Source: Trichomonas vaginalis G3
Taxonomy: Eukaryota > Parabasalia > Trichomonadida > Trichomonadidae
Length of the DNA stretch: 64,000 nucleotides
Reading direction: 5' to 3'
Assembly (NCBI RefSeq): GCF_026262505.1
Contig: NC_067207.1
Location: forward strand, 27,806,082-27,870,081
The translations under genes and the position numbers were made by a program. Shown here one piece after another: positions 47,211 through 58,159 of the stretch. Under the pieces are notes generated by a model that saw only the letters and a list, made by a program, of their open reading frames with translations, did no database searches and was not told the origin of the DNA. Every line of letters begins with the position of its first letter. Within the stretch, counting starts at the first letter, position 1.

Positions 47211-49622
47211 TCAGTATGTGGCATCATGCAGAATTTCGACCGTTTCATAATCATGTTCTCTTGCAATATGAAGAGCGGTTTTTCCATCTTTATCTTTTTC
47301 ATTGATATTTGCGCCATGTGAAATAAGACATTTGACTGTTTTATAACCATCATATTTTCTTGCTGCACAATGAAGAGCGGTTTTTCCATCTTTATCTTTT
47401 TCATTGATATTTATACCATGTGAAATAAGAAGTTCTGCGATTTCTTTATAATTATATTCTGCTGCACGATGAAGAGCGGTTTGTCCGTGATTATCTTTTT
47501 CATTTATATTTACAGTATATGAAATAAGAAGTTTAACTATATCTTTATTATTATTGCGTGCTGTAATATGAAGAGCTGTTTCTCCATCTTTATCTTATTC
47601 ATTGATATTTATACCATGTGAAATAAGAAGTTCTGCGATTTCTTTACAACCATTCCATGCTGCAATATGAAGAGCGGTTTGTCCGTAATTATCTTTTTCA
47701 TTTATATTTACAGTATATGAAATAAGAAGTTTAACTATATCTTTATTATTATTGCGTGCTGTAATATGAAGAGCTGTTTCTCCATCTTTATCTTATTCAT
47801 TGATATTTATACCATGTGAAATAAGAAGTTCTGCGATTTCTTTACAACCATTCCATGCTGCAATATGAAGAGCGGTTTGTCCGTAATTATCTTTTTCATT
47901 TATATTTACACTATATGAAATATGAAGTTTAACTATATCTTTATTATTATTGCGTGCTGCAATATGAAGAGCGGTTTTTCCATCTTTATCTTTTTCATTG
48001 ATATTTGCGCCATGTGAAAGAAGAAGTTCAGTCATTTCTTTACGATTATTTTTTCTTGCTGCGAAATGAAGAGCAGTTCTACCAATGTTATTTTTTTCAT
48101 TAATATTTGCACCATGTGAAAGAAGAAGGTCAGTTGTTTCTTTAAAATTATTAAGTACAGCAATATGAAAAACAGTGTATCCGTCTTTATCTTTTTCATT
48201 GATATTTACACTATATGAAATATGAAGTTTAACTATATCTTTATTATTATTGCGTGCTGCAATATGAAGAGCGGTTTTTCCATCTTTATCTTTTTCATTG
48301 ATATTTGCGCCATGTGAAAGAAGAAGTTCAGTCATTTCTTTATAATTATTTTTTGATGCATAATGAAGAGCGGTTTTGCCAATATTATTTTTTTCATTGA
48401 TATTTGCACCATGTGAAAGAAGAAGTTCAACTGTTTCTTTATAATTATAAAATGTCGCAATATGAAGAGCGGTGTTTCCATCTGTATCTTTTTCATTGAT
48501 ATTTGCACCGTGTGAAAGAAGAATTTCGATCATTTCTTTACGATTATATTTTCTTGCTGCAAAATGAAGAGCGGTGTATCCATTTTTATCTTTTTCATTG
48601 ATATTTATACCATGTGATATAAGAAGTTCGATCATTTCTTTATAATTATAAAGTGTCACAATATAAAGAGCACTGTATCCATCTTTATCTTTTTCGTTGA
48701 TATTTGCACCATTTGAAAGGAAATATTTGCAAAGTGATGGAATACAGAACATTATAGAATTAATAAAGCATTTGTCAACAGCATTAGTTTGATCGAAATA
48801 AACTAAAAACGAATCAAGATTTTTGTGAAGTCTGCAATAATCTAAATTGATATTTATATTGTATTCATTCATCAAGAATGTAACAAAATCAATGTTGTGC
48901 GAAATAATTGCATATTCCATGCATTTTTCATCTGGTTTTCGATATTTCAAACATTCACTCATGATCTCTGGATTTCCTCCTAAAAATGAGAATTGCAAAC
49001 ATTTTTGAGTTATTTTTGAGTTAAATTTCGTTCTTAAAAACTTGAAACAATCAACTGCTCCGTGATAACAGCATAATTCAAGTAATGAATACCCATCATA
49101 ATTCAAGTAATCATAAGGATATAAACTGCTTTCAAACTTTTGAAATTTATCAAATCCATTTCTTTCAGTGAATGAGATGAAGCTTTCTAGGTTATTATCC
49201 ATAATTGCTCTGTAAATTGTGTCTTTTGTATGAAACTCCAAATTCTCTGATGTAATTTTTTTGAAATCTGAATTTTTGTCTAAAATAATTCCATATTCTT
49301 TATAAAACAAGTAGTTAGAAATAGTTGGAATATCTCTGACTTCTGTTACTTGATAATCATCAGATAAATCTTTCGCAAGTTTCAAGTATGACTTTGTATA
49401 GCGGTTGTTAAACGGAATGATATTTAAAATATCTTTTACAACATCATAAGGATGACATTTATTTGAATGAATTAAATCTGATTTGATCATTGTGTAAAAA
49501 GTGTTTAATTCTTTCTCGTCTTTAGTTTTTAACTGATACAATGCAATATAGCAATCGATATAGTGTCTGTGGATACTTCTCAATTCACTATATTTATTTG
49601 GAAGAAGGTCTTGATCGGACAT
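47211..49622 (-). pseudogene. DUF3447/ankyrin-repeat gene with two identical in-frame stops
   Basis: Starts MSDQDLLPNKYSELRSIHRH, the standard opening of a huge T. vaginalis family (DUF3447 then ankyrin repeats). About 300 residues of the N-terminal domain are followed by some 14 ankyrin repeats of 33 residues built on GANINEKDKDGKTALHIAAR. The frame is open for 609 codons from the ATG at 49622 and stops at 47793. It continues in phase for ~190 more codons of good repeats, interrupted by the same TAA at 47595, to a TGA at 47211. The two stops are exactly 198 bases (six half... i.e. two 33-residue repeats) apart, in a tandem duplication, and replace the Lys of INEKDKDG. It may be a pseudogene or may give a shorter 609-residue protein. 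An in-frame ATG at 49643 exists but MSDQD is the family start. Confidence 0.82.
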
Positions 49623-49985
49623 TAAAAAAAAACTTTTTTTCACTTTTTGAATTGAAAATCCTGCCAGTTAAAAGAAAAATCGGGTCTAAAGCTAACTTTT
49701 GATCTAGATATTGACAAACATCATATGTGTACAATAACTCAACGGCAATAAAAAAAGTCTAAAACGATAAGATAATTTAATATTTAGAAGTTAAGAGCAT
49801 AGTTTTATCAAATTTAGTACACACATAATGATTATATTGAATTTCTACTATTAATGGCCTTTCAATACAAAGTTGATAAAGAATTCATAGAAGATTTTGA
49901 AGAGATATGGAGAATGAGTCCATTATTGAATAATATGATGAAATGAATGTATAATTTCACGTAAAATAATACATTATTATTAAAG
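49623..49985. other. AT-rich divergent intergenic DNA
   Basis: Between the divergent ankyrin gene and the transporter. TTTCACGTAAAATAA near 49956 is the only weak initiator-like sequence for the transporter. Nothing else seen. Confidence 0.45.
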
Positions 49986-50999
49986 ATGGAATTGAGCGTA
50001 TTAGCTTGGTTGATTTCAAGCATTGTATTCTCAACAGCTATCATCACAGTCAACAAAAGCCTTACAAGATTATATCATTTCACATACATGGGTACATTAA
50101 CATCGATTCATTTCTTATGTACTTATATTATTTTAACAATTATGCAAAAACTTAATATAATTGAAAGTGCTAAAGATTTTCCTATTACTAGAAGATGGCT
50201 GTTGGCTCTCTGGGGCGTTGGTTCCGTTGTATTCATGAATTTAAATCTCGCTACTAACTCAGTCGGTTTCTATCAACTATCCAAAATGTGCACAATCCCT
50301 GCGTTAGTTATTTTCAATTATATTGCGCTCAAAAAGACAACTCCATTAAACACATTATTTTCGCTTACAATCCTGTTAATAGGTGTTTATCTTTACTCAG
50401 TAAATGATGTAGAAGCTAATACAACGGGCACAATATTTGCTGTCCTTGCCATTATAGCCACAACTGGTTTCCAAGCTAAAAGTAATTTAGAACAGAAGAA
50501 TTATGGTATATCAGGTCCAGCATGTCAGCATGCTACTGCTCTTCCACAATTTGTGCTTAGTTCTATCTCAGCTGTCAGTACAGAATTTTTCGGAATAAAT
50601 ACGATTCTCGAACACAAATTTACTCGAAATGAAATAATTACTATTATTGTTAGCTGCTTATTAGCTGTTGGAGTTAACGTTTCTTTCTTCGCTTTGGTCG
50701 GAAAAACTTCACCAATTACGTATCAGGTTGTAGGACATTTGAAAACAATTTTAATTCTTATTTTCGGAATTGTTCTATTCCCTCCTGAGCAGAAAGTCGA
50801 AAGGGCGCAGTTTTATAAGACTTTGCTTGGTATTGCAATATCAATGGTTGGAATTATTCTTTATTCAATATTCCAGCACTTAAATAAGCCTCCACCACCA
50901 CCAGAAGAGCAGAAGGGATTCTTAGAAGACCGAAAGAAAGACGAAGAACAAAAAGGATTTTTGGATGACATCAAATCAGAAACCGAGAATAAACAGTAA
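49986..50999 (+). CDS. nucleotide-sugar/triose-phosphate transporter family (SLC35E-like)
   Basis: 337 residues with about ten hydrophobic segments, e.g. VLAWLISSIVFSTAIITVNK, SLTILLIGVYLYSVND and TLLGIAISMVGIILYSIFQ. Family marks of the TPT/drug-metabolite superfamily are NKSLTRLYHFTYMGTLTSIH near the start, NLATNSVGFYQLSKMCTIP in the middle and SPITYQVVGHLKTILILIFG near the end (the K-T in VGHLKT is typical of SLC35E3 and plant URGT/GONST-type carriers). It would move nucleotide sugars or similar across the Golgi or ER membrane for surface glycan synthesis. The tail is cytosolic, with PPPPPEEQ and a repeated EEQKGFL. Confidence 0.85.
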   Translation: MELSVLAWLISSIVFSTAIITVNKSLTRLYHFTYMGTLTSIHFLCTYIILTIMQKLNIIESAKDFPITRRWLLALWGVGSVVFMNLNLATNSVGFYQLSKMCTIPALVIFNYIALKKTTPLNTLFSLTILLIGVYLYSVNDVEANTTGTIFAVLAIIATTGFQAKSNLEQKNYGISGPACQHATALPQFVLSSISAVSTEFFGINTILEHKFTRNEIITIIVSCLLAVGVNVSFFALVGKTSPITYQVVGHLKTILILIFGIVLFPPEQKVERAQFYKTLLGIAISMVGIILYSIFQHLNKPPPPPEEQKGFLEDRKKDEEQKGFLDDIKSETENKQ

Positions 51000-51330
51000 T
51001 GCTTTTGTAAGGTTTTATGAAATAAGTGTAGTTTTTTAGATCCTTTAATGTAAAAATTATGAATTGAAATTTAAAATGATATATTCAGCATTTCTTTCTA
51101 CTGGAATTGAAGTACTGTTAGAATATGAGAGATACCTTACAAAATCATGTTAATTTTCCCAGAGATGAGACAATTTCCTAATTCATTTTATGTTTTTGGA
51201 AAACATAAATGTCACATTAATGTGATATTGGCTCGGAATTTCAATTTTAAAATAATATTTTGTGAATTTTACAAAAGTTGATAAATCTTATAATCAATAG
51301 TAAAGGTTTATTAACAAAAACATATACAAT
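51000..51330. other. AT-rich convergent intergenic DNA
   Basis: Between the 3' ends of the transporter and the phosphatase genes. Contains two ATGT/ACAT-rich near-palindromes around 51205-51225; otherwise nothing seen. Confidence 0.45.
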
Positions 51331-52122
51331 TCAAGGCTTTGGCTCTTGATTATTTAAAGCTTGATCATCTTCATTATCAGGCTCGCGCTCAGCTTCGACT
51401 TTATTATCAATATTTTTAAATAAACTCTTTCTGCATTGTTCCCATACAAGTCTGCTTATAATATATCCGCAGAAGAATCCTGCGAGTACATCGTCTGGAT
51501 GATGTTTGAAATCTCTAATTCTTGTTGCACCTATATATAACGCAAGTAGAATATAGAGAGCCGCAAAAAACGTTCCTAGAGATTTGGAAAATTTCATGAC
51601 GCGCTGTACGAATAGCGCAAGGAACATAAAACCTGAAAGAGCAGCAGCAGAATGACCAGAAGGCCATGAACGATAGTTATCATCAAATACTTTACGCGAG
51701 ACATCTGCAGTGCATGAAGAATATTCTTCTCCGACAAAATTTCCGCATAAAGAATACATGTCGGGACGAGCTCTTCCAACAAAATTCTTAAGAATGTTAA
51801 CTATTGTTGTACTGATACCTAAGACGGCAAAAAAGTTAAATATTGCGCTAAATATATTAAATTTGCGAATATGATCTGGGAATTTAAGTGTAAAGATATA
51901 AAAACCGATAAAAGTAACTAAACCAATAACAACAACTAATACTATTGCAAACCATGTTGGTACTGTGTTCTTTCCGAGATGGGGAAATTGAGAATTAGAA
52001 TCGTTATTTGGAATAAATAGCGGATCTGGTTTCATAAAACTTGTACCAAGTGCCATAAGTAAAGTAACAACTGCTAGTATGAGATGAGGAATATCATAGT
52101 ATGTATACCATGATTTCTGCAT
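51331..52122 (-). CDS. PAP2-family lipid phosphate phosphatase
   Basis: 263 residues with six hydrophobic segments. All three catalytic motifs are intact: KNFVGRARPD (C1, Kx6RP), PSGHS (C2) and TRIRDFKHHPDDVLAG (C3, Rx5Hx3D). The enzyme removes phosphate from lipid phosphates such as phosphatidate, with the active site on the lumenal or outer face. The C-terminal tail is acidic and cytosolic (EAEREPDNEDDQAL). An ATG at 52167 is in frame, but a perfect Inr (TCACTTTT, 52150-52157) lies between it and the next ATG, so transcription should begin after the first ATG; I take the start at 52122 (MQKSWYTYYD). Confidence 0.9.
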   Translation of the reverse strand: MQKSWYTYYDIPHLILAVVTLLMALGTSFMKPDPLFIPNNDSNSQFPHLGKNTVPTWFAIVLVVVIGLVTFIGFYIFTLKFPDHIRKFNIFSAIFNFFAVLGISTTIVNILKNFVGRARPDMYSLCGNFVGEEYSSCTADVSRKVFDDNYRSWPSGHSAAALSGFMFLALFVQRVMKFSKSLGTFFAALYILLALYIGATRIRDFKHHPDDVLAGFFCGYIISRLVWEQCRKSLFKNIDNKVEAEREPDNEDDQALNNQEPKP

Positions 52123-52149
52123 AATTAAGATCAAAAATTCAACGTGCTT

Positions 52150-52157
52150 AAAAGTGA
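52150..52157 (-). promoter_or_regulatory. Inr of the PAP2 gene, decides the start codon
   Basis: TCACTTTT on the - strand, exact consensus match, transcription start about 52155. It overlaps the open frame that begins at 52167 and so excludes that ATG. Confidence 0.75.
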
Positions 52158-53935
52158 CATAATTCAATAGTATTTTTGTCGGATTAATTAAGTCGAATAT
52201 CTTATTGTATGAGATGATATGTGCACATTTTATTGGATTTCACTTCGTAAAAAAATAAACTCGTAACGTGCTTTCAAATTTGGTCAATACGTGACTCAAT
52301 ATAAATGCTAAAATATCGTGGATTTTGTTAAGTATGGAAATTGGGATTTATTGGATCATTGATTCCAAGTTTTTGATAAGTTTTGAATAAGACAATGAAA
52401 TGATTTGCGATAATAGCTTTCTCTTAGAGTAAAAAACGGTAATAGAAGAGTAATGCGAGTGCAGATTTATAACAGTTTAAAAACCCATTGTCGATTTTTT
52501 CAACTCGAAATTAACTTTAAAAGGGTTATAGATTGATGGCCATAACGTATGCAAACAAAATTTTGATTATTCTAACATATAACTAACTTCATCTTTCTAT
52601 CAATTAAAATACCCTCAATTTTTGACTTTTGCAACTTTTTCATGACCCCCTCCCCAGGTATCTAAAATACCATTTATCGCCTGAAAAGCACCCTTAATTT
52701 ATGCCAATTGACAAAATAAAGATATGTTTAGAATGCTGATATGATGGAGAATCATGCTGCATCATTATTGGCCAGCAATATATAATATTTAAGAAATCTA
52801 CGAGATTATCTGATTTCATGAAACTCAATGTATACTAAGTTTCAGACTTTGAAATTTTAACATGTTGATATGGGTACATAGGGTTTATGATTCCAGTCAT
52901 TTATTTAAAAAATTACAAAAATGAATTAATATGATGTGAGTAACAATGGTAATAAACGCTTAATTACTAATATATTATTTCTTGGTAGGAATGAAATGTT
53001 TTGGTGACATTTATAGAAGTTAAGCTGAGAATCAAAAATGCAAAAATTATTTTAAATATTACAAGCATTATTTGATGTCATTGAGTTTAGAGTCGTGTAG
53101 ATATATGAGTACAATATGTTATTGATGTATATATGCAATAATTGTGAAAATGAAATGTGAATCTCAAGATGAGTTGCATGTTACTGCGCTATAATTTGAA
53201 TTCAATACGTACATAACATTACTAAATGTATTTTAAGATAATACAAAAAATTAAGCTTGCAAAAAGATATCGAAATGTAATTTTCATTAGATTCAAAGTT
53301 CTGAATAGATTTTGATTTTAACTATTGATGAGTTTGTCAAACCTCTATAATAATAGAATGTAGAACTAATTAAATATAATTAATAAAAAAATACAAATTT
53401 AAGTGATATTATAAGAGATATATGTGATGTTACCAATATGATATGATATTGGAGAACTGATAGAATTGTGATGTGAGACTAAATATGATTTTATTATGAA
53501 TAGGAGAATAATATTAGAAGAATTTCTTGAATTTAATGTATCTGAATATGTAATTGGGCATATATTCTATATATATATTGGTAGGTTAACTAGAAATAAG
53601 AAGATGAAAGATTGTTAATGAATAATATGAGATTAAGCGAAAATATATTGTTCTAATAGATGAGTGTTGAAATCCAATATATATGAAGAGGGATATGTGA
53701 GAGGAAATATGTATATTTAATAAAATAAGTGATGAGAGAAAAAATAACAAAGATTTATATGAAATTTTGAGTATTGAAAAAGCTCGATTAGTGATTTTAT
53801 GTCTGTTAAAGGAATAGATATTCTAGGAGAAAGATAAATTGAATTAAAGAAGAATAAAAAAAGTTGATTAAGATTGATAAAAATATTGAATTGTATGACA
53901 ATGGAAAGAAGGAATAAATTGGTGTTGGTATGACG
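52158..53935. other. AT-rich intergenic DNA
   Basis: No gene seen in 1.78 kb. At about 52238-52257 TTCACTTCGTAAAAAAATAA matches 20 bases of the hairpin repeat in the Polinton (17504 region). Around 52370-52700 are sequences resembling those at 32660-32930 (e.g. ATGATTTG, CACCCTTAA endings), perhaps a diverged dispersed repeat. Confidence 0.5.
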
Positions 53936-54890
53936 GTATCATTTCTGGAGACATTGCCTCTGCATGTCTCCCAGAATGGAACAATGTTCCGCATTCATAA
54001 CTTGAACGCGGAAGTTTGACCGACAAGAGTGTATTGTGCACTCCTGTCGGTCGCAGTGTCTCATCCTGGGAGACATTGCCTCTGCATGTCTCCCAGAATG
54101 GAACAATGTTCCGCATTCATAACTTGAACGCGGAAGTTTGACCGACAAGAGTGTATTGTGCACTCCTGTCGGTCGCAGTGTCTCATCCTGGGAGACATTG
54201 CCTCTGCATGTCTCCCAGAATGGAACATGTTCCGCATTCATAACTTGAACGCGGAATTTGACCGACAAGAGTGTATTGTGCACTCCTGTCGGTCGCAGTG
54301 TCTCATCCTGGGAGACATTGCCTCTGCATGTCTCCCAGAATGGAACAATGTTCCGCATTCATAACTTGAACGCGGAAGTTTGACCGACAAGAGTGTATTG
54401 TGCACTCCTGTCGTCGCAGTGTCTCATCCTGGGAACATTGCCTCTGCATGTCTCCCAGAATGGAACAATGTTCGCATTCATAACTTGAACGCGGAAGTTT
54501 GACCGACAAGAGTGTATTGTGCACTCCTGTCGGTCGCAGTGTCTCATCCTGGGAGACATTGCCTCTGCATGTCTCCCAGAATGGACAATGTTCCGCATTC
54601 ATAACTTGAACGCGGAAGTTTGACCGACAAGAGTGTATTGTGCACTCCTGTCGTCGCAGTGTCTCATCCTGGGAGACATTGCCTCTGCATGTCTCCCAGA
54701 ATGGAACAATGTTCCGCATTCATAACTTGAACGCGGAAGTTTGACCGACAAGAGTGTATTGTGCACTCCTGTCGGTCGCAGTGTCTCATCCTGGGAGACA
54801 TTGCCTCTGCATGTCTCCCAGAATGGAACAATGTTCCGCATTCACTTAACTTGCAACGCGGAAGTTTGACCGACAAGAGTGCATTATCCA
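53936..54890 (-). repeat. Left array of 122-bp units
   Basis: About 7.7 units, opposite in orientation to the right array. Several units differ by single missing bases (e.g. GTCGTCGC for GTCGGTCGC). Each unit holds four hairpin-forming inverted repeats; see the right array. Confidence 0.9.
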
Positions 54891-55973
54891 TCTTTTTTTG
54901 TCATATACCTCACCCAAAAGACAAAACCTTACATAAAATAGGTAAACTTTGGTTTTTCACTTAATAATGTTTTATTTTTAATTTTTTGTTCTTTATATAA
55001 CTTTTTCTTCTACTAAACTATTTTACAGACTCTACTGAGCTATCCTCACATATATCCTGTGACAATAACACATATATAACTCCCTTCATATTCTGATCTC
55101 ATGACATATTACAGCACAAACTATAATTATTACAACATACCTCATAAAGTCTGATTTTACCCCTATCTAAGCGTTCAAAACCTATTTCCCCCGTAACTCT
55201 GATTCTTCTGGCTCTGCTGATTCGATTTCTGCTGTCAGATCGTGAAAATATGCATCACACAATGAGATAAACACAAAATACACAACTTAATATTTTCCTT
55301 AAATTTCTCTTCAAGTTCATACTGAAACAACATCTTTTTTTTGAAAATACAATTTTTCAAAAAATGTATGAATTCAAAAGTGCATACTATATTCTAGTCA
55401 TTACCCAACATTAATTTTGTATTTTAGTTTTTAAGATATTCATTTTATTATACGTCTTATTCAGAAAATTAAATATATTTGTGAGGGAAAACGGAGGAAA
55501 TAATAAATATGTCAAGATCGAGGAATTGACAATTTTAAGGAAAATATTAAGTTGTGTATTTTGTGTTTATCTCATTGTGTGATGCATATTTTCACGATCT
55601 GACAGCAGAAATCGAATCAGCAGAGCCAGAAGAATCAGATTACGCGGGGAAAATAGGTTTTGAACGCTATTAGATAGGGGTAAAATCAGACTTTATGAGG
55701 TATGTTGTATAATTATAGTTTGTGCTGTAATATGTCATGAGATCAGAATATGAAGGGAGTATATATGTGTTATTGTCACAGGTATATATGTGAGGATAGC
55801 TCAGTAGAGTCTGTAAAATAGTTTAGTAGAAAAAAAGTTATATAAAGAACAAAAAATTAAAAATAAACATTATTAAGTGAAAACCAAAGTTTACCTATTT
55901 TATGTAAGGTTTTGTCTTTGTGGGTTGAGGTATATGACAAAAAAGATTGGATAATGCACTCTTGTCGGTCAAA

Positions 55974-56731
55974 CTTCCGCGTTCAAGTTATGAATGCGGA
56001 ACATTGTTCCATTCTGGGAGACATGCAGAGGCAATGTCTCCCAGGATGAGACACTGCGACCGACAGGAGTGCACAATACACTCTTGTCGGTCAAACTTCC
56101 GCGTTCAAGTTATGAATGCGGAACATTGTTCCATTCTGGGAGACATGCAGAGGCAATGTCTCCCAGGATGAGACACTGCGACCGACAGGAGTGCACAATA
56201 CACTCTTGTCGGTCAAACTTCCGCGTTCAAGTTATGAATGCGGAACATTGTTCCATTCTGGGAGACATGCAGAGGCAATGTCTCCCAGGATGAGACACTG
56301 CGACCGACAGGAGTGCACAATACACTCTTGTCGGTCAAACTTCCGCGTTCAAGTTATGAATGCGGAACATTGTTCCATTCTGGGAGACATGCAGAGGCAA
56401 TGTCTCCCAGGATGAGACACTGCGACCGACAGGAGTGCACAATACACTCTTGTCGGTCAAACTTCCGCGTTCAAGTTATGAATGCGGAACATTGTTCCAT
56501 TCTGGGAGACATGCAGAGGCAATGTCTCCCAGGATGAGACACTGCGACCGACAGGAGTGCACAATACACTCTTGTCGGTCAAACTTCCGCGTTCAAGTTA
56601 TGAATGCGGAACATTGTTCCATTCTGGGAGACATGCAGAGGCAATGTCTCCCAGGATGAGACACTGCGACCGACAGGAGTGCACAATACACTCTTGTCGG
56701 TCAAACTTCCGCGTTCAAGTTATGAATGCGG
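55974..56731 (+). repeat. Right array of 122-bp units
   Basis: Six full units starting at 55974, 56096, 56218, 56340, 56462 and 56584 plus a partial one, essentially identical. Inverted repeats tile the unit: CCGCGTTCA/TGAATGCGG, GGAACA-T-TGTTCC, GGGAGACAT/ATGTCTCCC, and ACCGACAGGAGTG/CACTCTTGTCGGT. The open frames that run through it (repeating every three units because 122 is 2 modulo 3) are by-products of repetition. Confidence 0.92.
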
Positions 56732-57130
56732 AACAGTGTCTCATTCGAGGAGCCCTCGAAAAGAACCTCACATCGACTCTCTCTTTCCTGCATCTTTACC
56801 GCATAGAAAACTGCTCGTTCGCAACTTTGTGTGCAATCTAAGAGATGATTGCGGTAAAGATGCCGGGAAGATTGATGCTGCAGCCCCAGGCCGCACTCAG
56901 ATTTCATCCCGCTACACAATTGTTCATCCAACAACTGTCATAGAGGTTGAAATTTTCGACCAGAAGTGAAACATATCATTTTTAAGACTGCGGCGCGCAA
57001 GCAAGTTTGAACCTTTCAAGGGTGATCAGTCCTTTACTCATTTCAAGACCTCTTGTTGCCTGATAAAACGATACTTCCTTCCTTGTGGGCCATTGAAAAC
57101 AGCCCAAACCGTCACAACTTGCTTCCTAAA
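56732..57130 (+). other. GC-richer island with nested inverted repeats
   Basis: Directly beyond the right 122-bp array. Contains hairpin TTCGAGG-AG(C)-CCTCGAA (56747), a 13-bp inverted repeat CATCTTTACCGCA / TGCGGTAAAGATG about 45 bases apart (56791-56870), and AAGCAAGTT / AACTTGCTT enclosing ~105 bases (57018-57130). One frame reads AAAPGRTQISSRYTIVHPTT but has no recognised homologue. It may be a structured RNA, a further part of the element, or a gene relic. Confidence 0.45.
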
Positions 57131-58155
57131 TTTTATTTGCGGAGTAATTATCATGCATATTTTATCGGATAATAATATCAAAGCTAAATTTCATATTATT
57201 TTTTAAAGATATGCATTTTCTGTCTAAATTTATTTTTTGTGTTTCCAATTCACGGAATAATATTCTTACAAGCATATACATAGCTAATATATATCATTTT
57301 AATAATAATAAAACCAAAATGATGTATTCTTCATATAGTTATTTAAAATTCGTTAACTAGAATTGTATTCAGAACGAGGCAAAGTTAGGAGATACATAAA
57401 AACCAATAACTTGATAAGTGATACCTTTTTTCCTGATATATCTATATGTGTTAATGTCAAACACGATTTGGAAAAATTAATTCTTTAAATCGGCTTAAGA
57501 ATAAGACCAACATCAAAAGCATGGCTAATAAATTAATAAATCAATGTTTAATTACCGATTCATGCATTTTTTTCAAAATTTCAAATTTCAAATTTTTGTT
57601 TCTCCAAAATATTAATTGTTTCCACTAGATTAACTAATAAACAATAAATTGGATTAATGTAATGCCCAATCATTCATTTTAAATTTTAGATTTAAAACAA
57701 TATTTTTCTCCATATTATTATAACATGAATCGCTATGATATAAGAAATATATTTTCAATATTGAAATTGAAAAATTCTAAAATTTTTGAAATTCAATTTG
57801 AGTGTGATGGTCGATAACATATATTTTTTAATTAAAATCCTGTGTCGCTATCATATAACTATACTATTTCTAAATTAAAAATAGAAAAAAAGTACTATTT
57901 AATGATGAAATTGCAAATAATATCAATATATATATATTCATGCTGATATATTTTGGGAACAGATTGGCAATCACATAAATAGGATTGTGTTAGTTTGTCA
58001 TGGATATAAAACAAAAATTGAGGGTAATTTGAAAATTTTCTTAATGATTTATCATATAATTAATGTAAAAATTGAAATATTTAGCTAAAATAGAATATTG
58101 TTAGCGATTTAAAATTCTTTTAAACTAGCTTTTTAATAAGTTTTTAATAATTATT
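57131..58155. other. AT-rich intergenic DNA
   Basis: No gene, RNA or clear repeat seen. Confidence 0.55.
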
Positions 58156-58159
58156 TTAA

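Larger units (their letters stand above)
53936..56731. mobile_element. Foldback element: 2.8 kb palindrome with 122-bp tandem arrays at its ends
   Basis: Two long inverted arms (about 53936-55304 and 55533-56731) around a ~228-base unique AT-rich centre. Each arm has an outer tandem array of a 122-bp unit (about 7.7 copies left, 6.2 right) and an inner unique part of ~430 bases. The inner parts pair with a few percent difference. The design (long inverted repeats with subterminal tandem repeats) is that of foldback-type DNA elements. No transposase frame exists, so it would be non-autonomous. No simple target duplication is seen. Confidence 0.8.

Noticed and set aside
53936-56731. CRISPR-like array
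   Set aside because: Units are directly tandem with no unique spacers and the organism is a eukaryote.
53806-56969. Many repeated frames of the type MRNIVPFWETCRGNV
   Set aside because: They follow the 122-bp tandem unit and rotate through frames every three units; no promoter or independent conservation.
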